From: Carposina sasakii
Lineage: Eukaryota; Arthropoda; Insecta; Lepidoptera; Carposinidae
Length of the DNA: 64,000 nucleotides
Direction of reading: 5' to 3'
Assembly (NCBI GenBank): GCA_014607495.2
Contig: CP053175.1
Location: forward strand, 8,246,001-8,310,000
How positions within the stretch are numbered: position 1 is the first letter of the stretch; every line of letters begins with the position of its first letter. The notes beneath the pieces are model-generated. The model ran no database searches. It was not told the DNA's origin and was given only the letters and a program-made list of their open reading frames with translations. Shown here piece after piece: positions 55,301 to 64,000 of the stretch. Both the position numbers and the translations under genes were made by a program.

Positions 55301-58300
55301 CCCTTCTGCTATTACAGTGTCAGAGAGAGAAGCTTCGGTTCCATTTCAAGCCCTTTTGGAAGATACATTTGAGAGAATATTAAAATTAAATGATGAAGTT
55401 GTATCACAGTTCTGCACTCAGAGGTCTTTAAATTAATTGGATTGCATTTTGCACGGCAATTATGGTTTTGATGGTAGCACAGGCCAATCATTCTACAAAC
55501 AAGCATTTTCTGATGTGGAAGGTGGAGAAGAAAATTCTCTGATAGCCACCACCTATATCCCGTTGGTGCTTAAGACCCCCGATGGTTACATCCTATGGAG
55601 AAACCCTAGCCCCCAATCATATCGGTACTGCAGACCATTATGCATTCAGTATAAAAAAGAAACTAAGGGGTCCACTTTGTCCGAAAAAACAAAATTAGAA
55701 TCTCAGATCACAAACCTGACCCCTTTATTAGGTGAAACATCCAAGGGCCATAAAATAAGGGTCTCCTGTGAGTTGCATTTTGCTGCCATTGACGGTAAGG
55801 TGTTAAATACAATTTTAAATACCTCCTCTCAAATGCGATGTCCATATTGTAGCCTAACTGCTACTCAATTCAATAATATTAATATGGCTTTAGAAAAACC
55901 AATAAATCTGGAGGCTTTTAAACATGGCATAAGTCCACTACATGCATGGATTCGAGTTCTTGAGTTCCTTTTGCACCTTGCCTATAAGAAAGTAGTGAAG
56001 ATGTGGCGAATACCAAGTAACTCTGAACAAAGTCGACTTGTTGATGCTAGGAAAAAAGCCATTCAAAAACAAGTGAGGGAGAAATTAGGGTTACTTGTCG
56101 ACGTTGTGCGTCCTAACTCCGGCACTACGAATGACGGAAACACTGCGCGAATAGCCTTGTCTGACAAAAATCGACAAACCTTTGCAGACATTTTGGATAT
56201 CGATAAGTGGTTGCTGGACGACTTACATGTTATTTTAACTGTCATGTCCAATGACTTACCTATCGATGATCAAAGATTCGGTGATTTTTGCAAACAAATT
56301 GCTTACAAATACGTCGACAGTTATCCGTGGCATCCAATGACAGTGACATTGCATAAAATATTAATACATGGTGCTCACATAATTAATCAACGACACTGCC
56401 CATTGGTATGCTGTCAGAGCAAGCTTCCGAATCAAGAAATAAATATTGGAGAAGTGATCGCGAGCACCATTGCAGAAAAATGGATAGGATCAGAACAATG
56501 ACAGATCTATTTCACAGGGCTTTAGAATCGTCTGATCCTTTGATATCAAATGCTCGATTAAATGAAAGACGAAAAAAGAGACTCAAAGTGCCTTTACCAG
56601 CTGCGGCAATAAAGTTATTAAAACCTACAGCCATTCCACATTTTGAAGGTACCGAAGAGACGCAAGACTTTGATTTAGAAGAGTGTTTGGCCCTCCGAGT
56701 TGAAGAAGACTAAAGTGAATTTGAATTTATTTTTAACGCACAACCTATGGTTATCTGGAAAAGATGGCTTAGTAGCGGTAAGCCCACCTATTTGTAATGT
56801 AGTATATTTTGCTCCTTATTGTTTTTTCTATTGTTACTGTTGTGCAATAAAATGTTTTTGTATGTACATATTGTAAACACATTTATCTAATTTGTAACGT
56901 TAACATAATAATTATTATAGTTTTGTTTGACGTACGTACGTTTGTTTTGAATGTTATATAATTTATTGTTATTATACCCCATCCAAATTGTTCACCCACC
57001 TCAGATAAAATTCCGGATATTCAAATTTCAAAAAAGTGACAACCCTGATCGAAACACATAATCGACCTTAACTTCTAGACTCCACGCAATTTGGGCGTGA
57101 TTTTTTTGTGGTAGGTAGAGGGATATAAGATCTTCATTTTCATTTAGGTAACTTTTCCAATTATGCTGGATTGACAGAGAAAAAAAATTAATACGAAAAA
57201 CTGAAAAAAGTTAATTTCTCTTGTTCTAAGGCAGCTACAAGGTCGATAATAGCTTCAAAAGATGAAGCTTGTAAAGTACTTACGAACCACATTTGTCGTA
57301 TATTTAAAATGTGATTGGTTTGCGAGAAGGATTTTTTTTAACGATATATCCGGAAAAAAAACACTGATTTTCAAAAAATTTTTTCTTAGAAACTAAGCTT
57401 TTTTGACACTCGGGAGTTCTACTCTCGCGTTTTAATTGATTAGATCTTCAGGATTTTGTGATAAAAAGTAGATGTCCGAAAAATGGGCTTCATAACACAC
57501 TGTGCTACAGGCAAAACCCTCGTATTGCAGTACTACTGCAATAGTAGCCTTATGGTGTGCCCTGGGGGAGGCCAACATCCAGCAGTAGATTGCAATTTGC
57601 TGATTGATGTGTGTGTAGGTATATGTAATTAGGTAGCGCAAAAAGTTTCCATAAACAGTATTTTCTACTTAGGCAAAAAGCATTGCTTTATAGAGGTTAT
57701 CACGAAACCTAAAAATCGACACACTGGTCTTTTTTATTTTGGCAGATATTTTTGATATTGAAATGAACTAGAAAAGATAGGAGGCTTAGAAAAAGAGCTT
57801 CACAACTTTAAGAGCAAACGGCGATGTTATCGAAACATTTCCACCAATAGCACTGATAGTCCATCACGCCATTGACCGAACACGTTGGATGAAGGAGAAA
57901 AAGTTTATATTTGAGAACTTCGCTGTCGCTTGTATAAAATTGTTACATTGTACCTATATAAACCCTAAGATTTGCTTTTTTAACGACATAAAAACATTGA
58001 TTCCGACTTTACTACACAAATTGAGTTACGAGATGTGGATACCAGACATAATAACATTTTGGGATTCAACATTTTGCGAATTCAACATCGTAAGAATCCA
58101 ACATTTTGCAAATTCAACATTGTGGTCCTGAAGGATATAAAGGATCGATCCCATTATTTTCTCATGGTGAATAATAATTTTTGACCAAAGATTAGGTTTA
58201 GGAGTGTTCATTAATGCATTTTAAGGCATTTCAAATTTATTGTTAGTAAATAGGTGATTTCTAGAAAGTGTTTAAGCACACGCCTTTCTTTAACAGCGTC

Positions 58301-58479
58301 GACTTTGTCAGCGGAATGTACTAGTCCCCGAGGGCCCTAAATACGATACCAAGGGCAATATCTACTTGGATGCTTTCGTTCCGATCTACAACAAGACCTA
58401 CCCTCAAACAAGGGAACCTGACTTCGTTTTACCACGATGCTGCAACTGCTGCAAGAAATCTGTTTTGGGATGTGAATAA
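52348..58479 (+). CDS. Gene B: Asn-rich secreted repeat protein, unknown family
   Basis: Three coding exons, 52348..52426, 52624..53606 and 58297..58479, give 414 aa. Exon 1 encodes a signal-peptide-like start, MNLQHILAFVQIIFQNFG, ending after one codon base at CCCGG|GTAAGT. Exon 2 follows ATAATTTCAG. Residues 31-160 are dominated by a 7-residue repeat such as GPMNPNI and DGMNSNV. Next come a basic stretch (KKKSNKKKIKRRSRP), a second Asn/Gly-rich block and QEFFKKNEGLFKEFLRNKKK. Exon 2 ends ACTAAG|GTATAT in phase 0. Exon 3, after CTTTCTTTAACAG, adds 60 aa with six cysteines, five of them clustered in RCCNCCKKSVLGCE at the end. AATAAA overlaps the stop codon (58475..58480). The last intron holds the Transib element. 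A structural, matrix or eggshell/silk-like role is possible but unproven. Confidence 0.8.
53697..53724. repeat. Repeat X, copy 8, left side of Transib insertion
   Basis: CAAACCCGCCTGTCCAGCGTGGTGA followed by CTACA. The repeat is cut here by the Transib element and resumes at 57505. Confidence 0.75.
53725..54240 (+). repeat. Transib left terminal inverted repeat
   Basis: It begins CACAGTG and includes GCCCATTTTTCGGACATCTA, GCGAGAGTAGAACTCCCGAG, AAGCTTCATCATTTGAAGCT and GGGTTGTCACTTTT near its inner end. Pairs with 56990..57504 with scattered mismatches. Confidence 0.88.
54378..56713 (+). pseudogene. Transib transposase, one stop and one frameshift
   Basis: The first 352 codons (54378..55433) contain an odd GC-rich start, then KQLSLVDRVDMIFDHFGNNY and a helical region with LDVFKMFANK. 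A TAA at 55434..55436 interrupts, and the same frame goes on to 56501: HGNYGFDGSTGQSFYKQ with the first catalytic D, RNPSPQSYRYCRPLCIQY, HFAAIDGKVLN with the second D, and MRCPYCSLTATQFNN with a CxxC zinc pair. Next come PLHAWIRVLEFLLHLAYK, GTTNDGNTARIAL and YPWHPMTVTLHKILIHGAH. Near 56400 the frame shifts. The end (56408..56713) supplies MLSEQASESRNKYW with the catalytic E, then HHCRKMDRIRTMTDLFHRAL. These match D600, D708 and E962 of RAG1 in context. All three acidic residues survive, yet the copy cannot make full protein without readthrough and frameshift. Confidence 0.92.
56990..57504 (-). repeat. Transib right terminal inverted repeat
   Basis: The inverted partner of 53725..54240, ending CACACTGTG at 57504. 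It keeps AAAAGTGACAACCCTGATCG at its inner side and CTCGGGAGTTCTACTCTCGC near the outer side. Confidence 0.88.
57505..57605. repeat. Repeat X, copy 8, right side of Transib insertion
   Basis: After the CTACA duplication it reads GGCAAAACCCTCGTATTGCA and GTGCCCTGGGGGAGGCCAAC, which continues the repeat X sequence broken off at 53724. Confidence 0.75.
57610..58296. other. Remainder of gene B intron 2
   Basis: No repeat family recognised. Two near-copies of ATTCAACATTTTGCGAATTC and ATCCAACATTTTGCAAATTC lie at 58064..58120. The acceptor CTTTCTTTAACAG ends the intron at 58296. Confidence 0.5.
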
Positions 58480-58548
58480 ATGTGAAAAACCCAGCCGATA
58501 TTTATTATTTTTAATCGCTGTAACTTCACTTATATACAACGAGAATAT

Positions 58549-60550
58549 TTACTTAGAATCAAACAACTTTAGTATAGCCACTTCGTTGGCAACACCTTTG
58601 GCTGCGTTAGATGAGGTGGTATCACAAACAAAGGTATCTGCATCATCACCAGCAGAATCTTCCGGTAAAACAGCAGTCAAAAGCTTTTCAACGAGACAGT
58701 GAATACAATTCTCGCTGTGAACGTGCTCTTTAGGAGTGGCAACTGTATCGTTCTCAGCTTTCTTCTGTACAAAACCACTTTTATAAACAGTAAATTTATC
58801 AGAATTGTCGGATTTATCATACAAATTGCCAGCTATATCGAGTATGTTATTATAGATTCTTAATAACGCTTCATCTTCTGTACTATCTCGGTTATCTTGA
58901 TGTTTGTTATTGTACAAATCGTAGACCCCAGTCAAAGCATTCGAAAGCGATCTATAATTCGACGACTTTTCAACACTGTCTACAAGTTGGTTCTTATTCT
59001 TCGATAAAAACTGTCCGTTGTAGTTTTCGTCTAGATATTTATGAACATATCTTTCAAGGAAATCTCTATTTGTGTTCTTCTCTACTTTAGGTTGGGTTTT
59101 CTTCGGCGTGTTAAGATCATATACGTTATCGAATGCATGTAATAGGTCAGTGTATTTGAGTGAGAGATCATCGTCAACATTAGCACCGCGGCTTGTATCA
59201 TCAAAATCTGTATAATCGGTGGTAAGAGCCGGCGCTAACAACCTAACCTCTTCCAGCTGAGGTTTATCATAAGAGAATAATTTAGAAATACTCCCCAATT
59301 TCAAATCTTCTCCAAAGATTTTATTAACTAAATCGTTTAACTCCCCATCATTGTCTCTGACTACTTCACCCTTGAACCTTTTATTAGATGGATGTTTAGC
59401 TCTTTCACTCTTTTCTAGGTCTCCAAAAGCTTTGATAGTTTTGTAAGGTGGTTGGTGCTTGTAGTAGCGGTTGCCGGGGGGATAGGCGAAAGAGGCGAGA
59501 CCGAGATTCTCGTCTTTGGCGGCGAGAATGGGAACTAATAAATCAACGTTTGACAGAGGTTTAGCTCGAGGCAGACTACGGATCCTTGCTGCATTGGACC
59601 ACAGTTGTTGGTAACAGACAACCTAGACAGAACATAACATTATTATAGCATTATCTTCTAATACAGAGGTTCCCAAACTTTTTTCTCATAGACCCCATTC
59701 AAAAGTTATCTGGTTCTGGTGGAGCCCCTACAGGCCTACACCACATACGAATTCATTGTAAACCAACATTTTTTCACATCAACGTGGACCCCCATCGAGT
59801 CTCCTGGGGGTCCACCTGGACCACTTTGGGAACCACTGTTCTAATAGATGTATAATGTATAGGTACCTACACAGATGTGTACCCAAAATAGAGTAGCCCA
59901 ACCACAGGACTTCGTGACCGAGATCCTATAACCGCGTTTACCATCGCGGGACCAGATGTCAATTCAAAAGTCAGTGACAAGTTGCTAGCTTATATTCTGA
60001 GGGAACGCTCCTAAATACCTTAGTCGACACTTACGACATGCACGGAGGGAGATGCAGCAAACGTACAAGACAAGCAAACATTCAGTCATACCTAGACCTA
60101 CATATAGGTACATCATCATCATCATCATCATTTACAGCCCTGACAAGTCCACTGTTGGACATAGGCCTCCCCCAACAACGTCCACTCCGACCGGTCGAAA
60201 GCAGCCTGCATCCAACCGACGCCCGCGACCTTGGCCAGGTCGTCCGTCCACCTCGCGGGTGGCCTTCCCACGCTGCCGATACGTGGTACCCACTCTAGAA
60301 CTTTCCGACTCCATCGGCCATCAGTTCTTCGAGCTATGTGCCCTGCCCATTGCCACGGCAGCTTGCTGGACCGTTGAGCTATATCGGTGATCTTTGTACA
60401 TATACATAAACTAGTAAATATTGTGGGGATATTCCTATACAGGGTGTAACAGCTGGTCTACTTAAATCATCACCCTTTCCGCTATACCGTGTAGTTGGGT
60501 AACAAATATGATTGACTTACCAAAAACCAAAATACTGTCTTGCTCTCCAT
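58549..60550 (-). CDS. Gene C: secreted protein of unknown family
   Basis: Two coding exons on the minus strand, 60550..60521 and 59622..58549, give 367 aa. The 30-base first exon encodes MESKTVFWFL and ends TTTTTG|GTAAGT in phase 0. The second follows TTCTGTCTAG and continues VVCYQQLWSNA, so the intron splits a clear signal peptide. The mature part starts near ARIRSLPRAKPL and has LLVPILAAKDENLGLASFAY, PPGNRYYKHQPPYKTIKAFG, an acidic Asp/Asn/Tyr-rich middle with repeated YDLxNxx (VYDLNTPKK, VYDLYNNKH) and a CIHC near the end. No domain is recognised. AATAAA on the minus strand lies at 58506..58501, 43-48 bases past the stop. It converges on gene B. The intron contains a hAT MITE, a repeat Y copy and an RTE fragment. 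Function unknown. Confidence 0.82.
59664..59838. mobile_element. hAT-type MITE with 8-bp target duplication (in gene C intron)
   Basis: 175 bp from CAGAGGTTCCCAAACTTTTT to CTTTGGGAACCACTG, inverted ends of the hAT type. It is flanked by the exact 8-bp repeat TTCTAATA (59656..59663 and 59839..59846). Inside, TGGACCCCCATCGAGTCTCC and GGGGGTCCACCTGG form a secondary hairpin. Confidence 0.9.
59889..60060 (-). repeat. Interspersed repeat Y, reverse copy (in gene C intron)
   Basis: It contains AACCGCGTTTACCATCGCGG, AAGTTGCTAGCTTATATTCT and TCGACACTTACGACATGCAC, the reverse of repeat Y landmarks. Confidence 0.55.
60107..60400 (-). pseudogene. RTE-type LINE ORF2, C-terminal fragment (in gene C intron)
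   Basis: Minus strand: LPWQWAGHIARRTDGRWSRK, VLEWVPRIGSVGRPPARWTD, DLAKVAGVGWMQAAFDRSEW and GEAYVQQWTCQGCK, then stop and a CAT/ATG microsatellite tail. The frame is open over about 90 codons and 5'-truncated. Family different from 29717. Confidence 0.85.
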
Positions 60551-60716
60551 ACTGACAATCGCCTAATAACAGAATGATTCCAAAACATTAAATTACTAAC
60601 AAATTAATTGGCAATTTTCCGAGAAAATCGATGAGCTGCGTAAAATTAATAATCTCCTGTCCCATCTTATGCTTATCTTTTTGTTTAATGGAAAATTCGA
60701 TTGTTTTGAATTTATA

Positions 60717-60967
60717 TGCAGGGTGTAACAAAAGAGGCATATTGAGCGAAAAGTTATAAATATCCACAAAATTTTACACTGAAAATCACATATTTTTTTA
60801 TTTTTCTACATAGTATAGATAATTCGAAAACAATTTAGGAATGTTTATGTTTATGATCTTGAAAAATAAACATGTTTTTGAGGTAAAAAATTTGGGAAAA
60901 GGTTCTCTCTAGTAAGCTATTTTCATAGCATTTCTCTTAACATATCCATTTTGATGCACCTTGTATA
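60717..60967 (+). mobile_element. MITE family B, copy 4
   Basis: It starts near GCAGGGTGTAACAAAAGAGG and ends TGATGCACCTTGTATAC-like sequence. It has diverged from copies 1 and 3 but keeps CTTGAAAAATAAACATG. About 290 bp upstream, CTATACAGGGTGTAACAGCT near 60438 is a lone terminus. Confidence 0.65.
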
Positions 60968-61015
60968 CAGGATCGTCAGTCAGGCAGTCATTTTAATTGC
61001 ATACCTCTAGCACAG

Positions 61016-61377
61016 TAGGGTTACCAGATGAAAAAATCAAAAGACCGGAGAAAATGCCTGATTTCCATGGAAAAGTCCATTTCTCTCAAAAACGTTTTTA
61101 TTATTATCGTTTTATGTACTGAGGATCTAGCTGACGCGTTGCAACTTGCACATCGCACTCAAAGCGGCGGGGTTGTTACTAAAAGATTATTTTTTAGTTT
61201 GTTTCACTTGGATAACTAAGTATAGATTTTAACTGATTTTTAGTTGGTTTAACTTTGAAATAAAGAGATTTTTAAAAATCCTGAGATATCACGAGATTTA
61301 CAAAATCCGGCCGCAATCCTGAGAAAAGTCGAAAAATCCTGAAATCTCAGGACAAATCCTGAGATATGGTAACCCTA
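61016..61377. mobile_element. MITE with TAGGGTTACCA ends
   Basis: It starts TAGGGTTACCAGATGAAAAA and ends GAGATATGGTAACCCTA. The inner arms repeat CCTGAAATCTCAGGACAAAT and TCCTGAGATAT. Flanks are similar but not identical (TAGCACAG and AGCACAAG), so an 8-bp duplication is possible but not exact. It encodes no transposase. Confidence 0.6.
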
Positions 61378-61479
61378 AGCACAAGAGACATCACTATCAT
61401 TTTCATACTAATAAGTATTATTTTTTCATCTTAGTAAAATATGTTAAACATACAAACGTTGTTATTAATATTATGTTTG

Positions 61480-61745
61480 TCTAAGGCCGCACGTTTTTTT
61501 TTTACCGCTAGCGGTTAACCGCGTTACCGCAAAACCGCTCGAGACGCACACACTACGGTTAAAAACCGCGAATATAAGTTCTATGGACCTCAAATTCTAT
61601 GGACCCGCTAGCCATGTAACAAAACGCGGTTTTAAAATCAATCGCGGGAAAAAACCGTCAGTACGGCCGCTTCCATTGGTTTTCTTTAGTCACAAAGTTA
61701 GGCGGTTAAAACCGCGGCGCTTTAGCCGTAATGCGACCCAATCGA
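61480..61745. repeat. GCGGTT/AACCGC-rich repeat
   Basis: Within 240 bp the word AACCGC or its complement GCGGTT occurs about ten times in both orientations, for example CGCTAGCGGTTAACCGCG near 61505 and GGCGGTTAAAACCGCGGCG near 61700. The pattern allows several hairpins. It may be a small transposon with clustered binding sites. Confidence 0.6.
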
Positions 61746-62023
61746 AGAAATTTCGTCAATATTAAAAATGGAAAATCAAGGGGAAAATGCGGAAAAAAAT
61801 TACATTTTTAATCAGTTCTTCATTAGGTATACAGGGTGTAAGCGACGCGCCAGGAAAAATCAGGCAAACAAACCCTACCATAATAAGGCCTAATGAAATA
61901 ATCAATTTTCTATTTTATTACCACGCAATGTGGCGTCTTTCGTAGCATATATCATTTACGCAATTTTAACTAATGCATAATAACATAAACAAATGGGAAT
62001 AATTTCTAACCTTTTTTTGTTTC

Positions 62024-62400
62024 GGGGGGGGGAAATGCATTACGCATACCACCTGGGCGCAGGGGGTACCCGAGTGGTTATGTGGGACTCCCGTATAGGC
62101 TAATGAGACCCACGGTATACCCACTAAAAACCCCCCATCTTCTTCCTCGCCGCCTTGTGACGGGGTTACGGGAACGTTTTCGCACACATCCCCGACCCCG
62201 CTGGCGAACACAAGCGGCTCCATCGCGATAGCCCGAAGGCCCTCCACGATGGACGCACCAGATGGTAAGGTGCGCTTCCCTCCTCGGCCTCCACTAGTAC
62301 TGTAGCAGACTCCCCCCGAGTCTGGTACTGAGAGGCCATGGATACCAGATGACTGGTACCCGGTGGCAGATCAGGTCTGTGGTTCTAACCTAACCTAACC
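62024..62400. repeat. GC-rich segment ending in CCTAA repeats
   Basis: It starts after a G8 run and is much more GC-rich than its surroundings. It contains short inverted words such as CCCCGAGTCTGGTACTGAGA and GGATACCAGATGACTGGTAC and ends TCTAACCTAACCTAACC, three insect telomere units. No intact frame supports a protein. It could be the 5' part of a retroelement; identity not established. Confidence 0.5.
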
Positions 62401-62768
62401 GGCACTTAACACCTGTATAGGAATTTTAAAATAAATCATCCACAATTTAAGACAATCATTTATTATTAAACGAAGAGGTATTAACTTAACATACGATATT
62501 CGCAACAATATATTCGCGCTCTCGTTCTATCTCTTTCACGCACATTTCAATCACTATCTTGCATCTCACCTAAACATTCCGAGTTAAATATAATAATTTA
62601 CAATATACCATTACATAAGGTACAGTATATACAAGAATTTAATCAAAAATTTAATTAAACTGACGGTTTTTGTTTACTTTCTTGTGAAATTTTACGTCAA
62701 TTAAACAGTTTTCAAATTCAATGTGGAGTCAGTCAGTCGTAGAGTAGAAAAGCTTAGAATCAATGCAA

Positions 62769-63094
62769 TCTATATACATATAATAAAAATGTAACGGATC
62801 GCTGTCTGTACATGGAAGATATATAAGGAAAAATATTATAGGAGACCTTTATCAATGTAATAGAACCCAAAACGATGATTTTTGGAATTTTTGTCTGTTT
62901 GTCTGTGCGTTTGTGCACGCTAATCTCAGAAACGGCTGAACCGATTTCGATGCAGTTTTCAGGAATATATTATGACAGGTCCCACTTAACATATAGGCTG
63001 CTTTTTATCCCGGGAAAATGTTTTTATCCCGGATAATTTTGACATTTTGTTTTTTCTGTAGTCCACGCGGACGGAGTCGCGGGCGTCCACTAGT
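62769..63094 (+). mobile_element. Non-autonomous Helitron-like element, copy 5
   Basis: The best-preserved copy. It starts TCTATATACATATAATAAAA after an A and ends GGACGGAGTCGCGGGCGTCC-ACTAG followed by T. GGACG and CGTCC form the 3' hairpin, and insertion between A and T fits Helitrons. Confidence 0.82.
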
Positions 63095-63099
63095 TATCA

Positions 63100-63429
63100 C
63101 CACAATTTGACAAAACCTATACATTTTTATGAAACACATAAGAAAACAATTATCAATTTCGATGTAGGTAAAAATAAACATGGAATAAATATAAGATAGG
63201 AATAAGCAAAATTCAGATAACTAATTTCCAAGTAACTAAACTTTCTGTATTAAAAAAAATGTTTGTTTATAATAACGAATAACTTACATTCACTTATACT
63301 AACAATGACACTATGACTCCACAAATTGACTACAAATTTTTAAACCTAACTTACTACATACCTACATAATAATAAGACATATACGTCGACCGCTAAACTT
63401 CCTTATTATATTTAGATATACAGTTATAT
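63100..63429. other. Intergenic stretch, nothing recognised
   Basis: AT-rich sequence between the Helitron-like copy and MITE A4. No supported feature. Confidence 0.4.
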
Positions 63430-64000
63430 TTAGTTTTTCGTTGCCACCCTTAATAACGAAGGGTACGTACTCTATACAGGGTGTAACAAAAGGGGTATGT
63501 TAAGCAAAAAGCTATGCAAAGAGCCCAGTAAAAGGAGCCTACCCACAAAATTTCAGAGTCGACATCACATGTTTATTTTTCCAGATAGTATGGGGAATTC
63601 CTACGCAACTAAGGAATGTTTATAGTCTTGAAAAATAAACATATGATTTGGAGCCTCAAATTTTGGAAATAGGTTCTTTATAGTGGACTATTTACATAGC
63701 TTTTCGCTTAACATGCCCCTTTTGTTACACCCTGTATATCAAATTAAGTAAGTTATAAAAAATGCTGGGAAATGATATAATTTTTTTTTAAATTTTTTGC
63801 TATTACTTGATCTGGCAAAATTTATAGTGTCCAGTGTTTATGCTAGTTTTTTTCCTAGACAGATAATTATTATTTCTTCTGAAAAAATCTTGCTACGCGC
63901 GTACTCAACTTTGGACCCTAATATTTTGGAAACCAGACACTTCCCAGGTATGCTTACATGGAGAAAAATGATCGTGATGATGAGGAGATTCTAATTCTAA
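63430..64000 (+). mobile_element. MITE family A, copy 4, interrupted and cut by the window end
   Basis: It begins TTTAGTTTTTCGTTGCCACC, is interrupted at 63475..63736 by a family B MITE, then resumes AAATTAAGTAAGTTATAAAA and AATGCTGGGAAATGATAT. It reaches GATGATGAGGAGATTC at the end of the window. The right terminus lies outside. Confidence 0.7.
63475..63736 (+). mobile_element. MITE family B, copy 3, nested in family A
   Basis: It starts TACAGGGTGTAACAAAAGGG and ends CCCTTTTGTTACACCCTGTA, an almost perfect inverted repeat. It is flanked by a duplicated TA. The target CTCTATA in family A is intact in copy 2, so the insertion site is certain. Confidence 0.85.

Larger units (their letters stand above)
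53725..57504 (+). mobile_element. Transib (RAG1-related) DNA transposon
   Basis: A 3.8-kb transposon with both ends reading CACAGTGTGTTAT inward, identical to the consensus heptamer of V(D)J recombination signals. It is flanked by an exact 5-bp duplication, CTACA (53720..53724 and 57505..57509), the length made by Transib and RAG. Inverted repeats of about 0.5 kb form the ends. The transposase gene between them has one stop and one frameshift. It lies in repeat X and in the last intron of gene B, in the same orientation as gene B. Confidence 0.92.

Noticed and set aside
53725..57504. hAT element, because the ends contain CAGTG
   Set aside because: Flanks give an exact 5-bp, not an 8-bp, duplication when the end is CACAGTG, and the protein matches Transib features.

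Overview
This is an AT-rich animal genomic window that looks like insect DNA, most probably from a moth or butterfly. The pointers are many short interspersed elements of the kind seen in Lepidoptera: Helitron-like copies ending in CTAG, a tRNA-derived SINE, a repeat with the core CGGACAAGTGCGAGTCGGAC, LINE tails of repeated GTAT, and short runs of the insect telomere unit TTAGG/CCTAA. The Lepidoptera assignment is inference from remembered repeat families; no search was run.

Most of the window is transposable elements in nested layers. Positions 1-6.9 kb hold short non-autonomous elements. 7-11 kb holds an RTE-type non-LTR retrotransposon with two intact ORFs. 11.5-15.3 kb holds MITEs, a Helitron and a decayed element whose ends carry repeated GTTCCC motifs. 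15.8-21.6 kb is a complete Ty3/gypsy-type LTR retrotransposon with indistinguishable LTRs, a 5-bp target duplication and one stop codon inside an otherwise open gag-pol frame; it sits inside an older MITE. 22-26.6 kb holds LINE remnants (including a jockey-type RT pseudogene), a SINE and Helitron pieces. 29-36.5 kb is mainly LINE 3' ends and interspersed repeats. 37.6-39.4 kb is a 5'-truncated Penelope-like element with a GIY-YIG domain, a 12-bp target duplication and a hammerhead-ribozyme motif. 48.3-52.1 kb is a DNA-transposon-like element with 32-bp inverted termini and a frameshifted protein of a family I cannot name. 53.7-57.5 kb is a Transib (RAG1-related) transposon with termini CACAGTG, about 0.5-kb inverted repeats and a 5-bp duplication. 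60.7-64 kb is again MITEs, a Helitron and a GC-rich segment.

Four host genes could be assembled from splice signals, all coding for small secreted proteins with no family I recognise: gene D (26890..28097, +, 197 aa), gene A (45156..46739, +, 175 aa), gene B (52348..58479, +, 414 aa) and gene C (58549..60550, -, 367 aa). A, B and D share the same plan: a signal-peptide exon followed by a phase-1 intron. A and D also share a short motif after the signal peptide. B and C converge with stop codons 69 bp apart. The Transib element lies in the last intron of gene B. These genes look like a cluster of fast-evolving secreted proteins; their function is unknown.

Gene models rest on reading frame, splice consensus and signal-peptide appearance only. 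No transcript, homology or structure search was possible.
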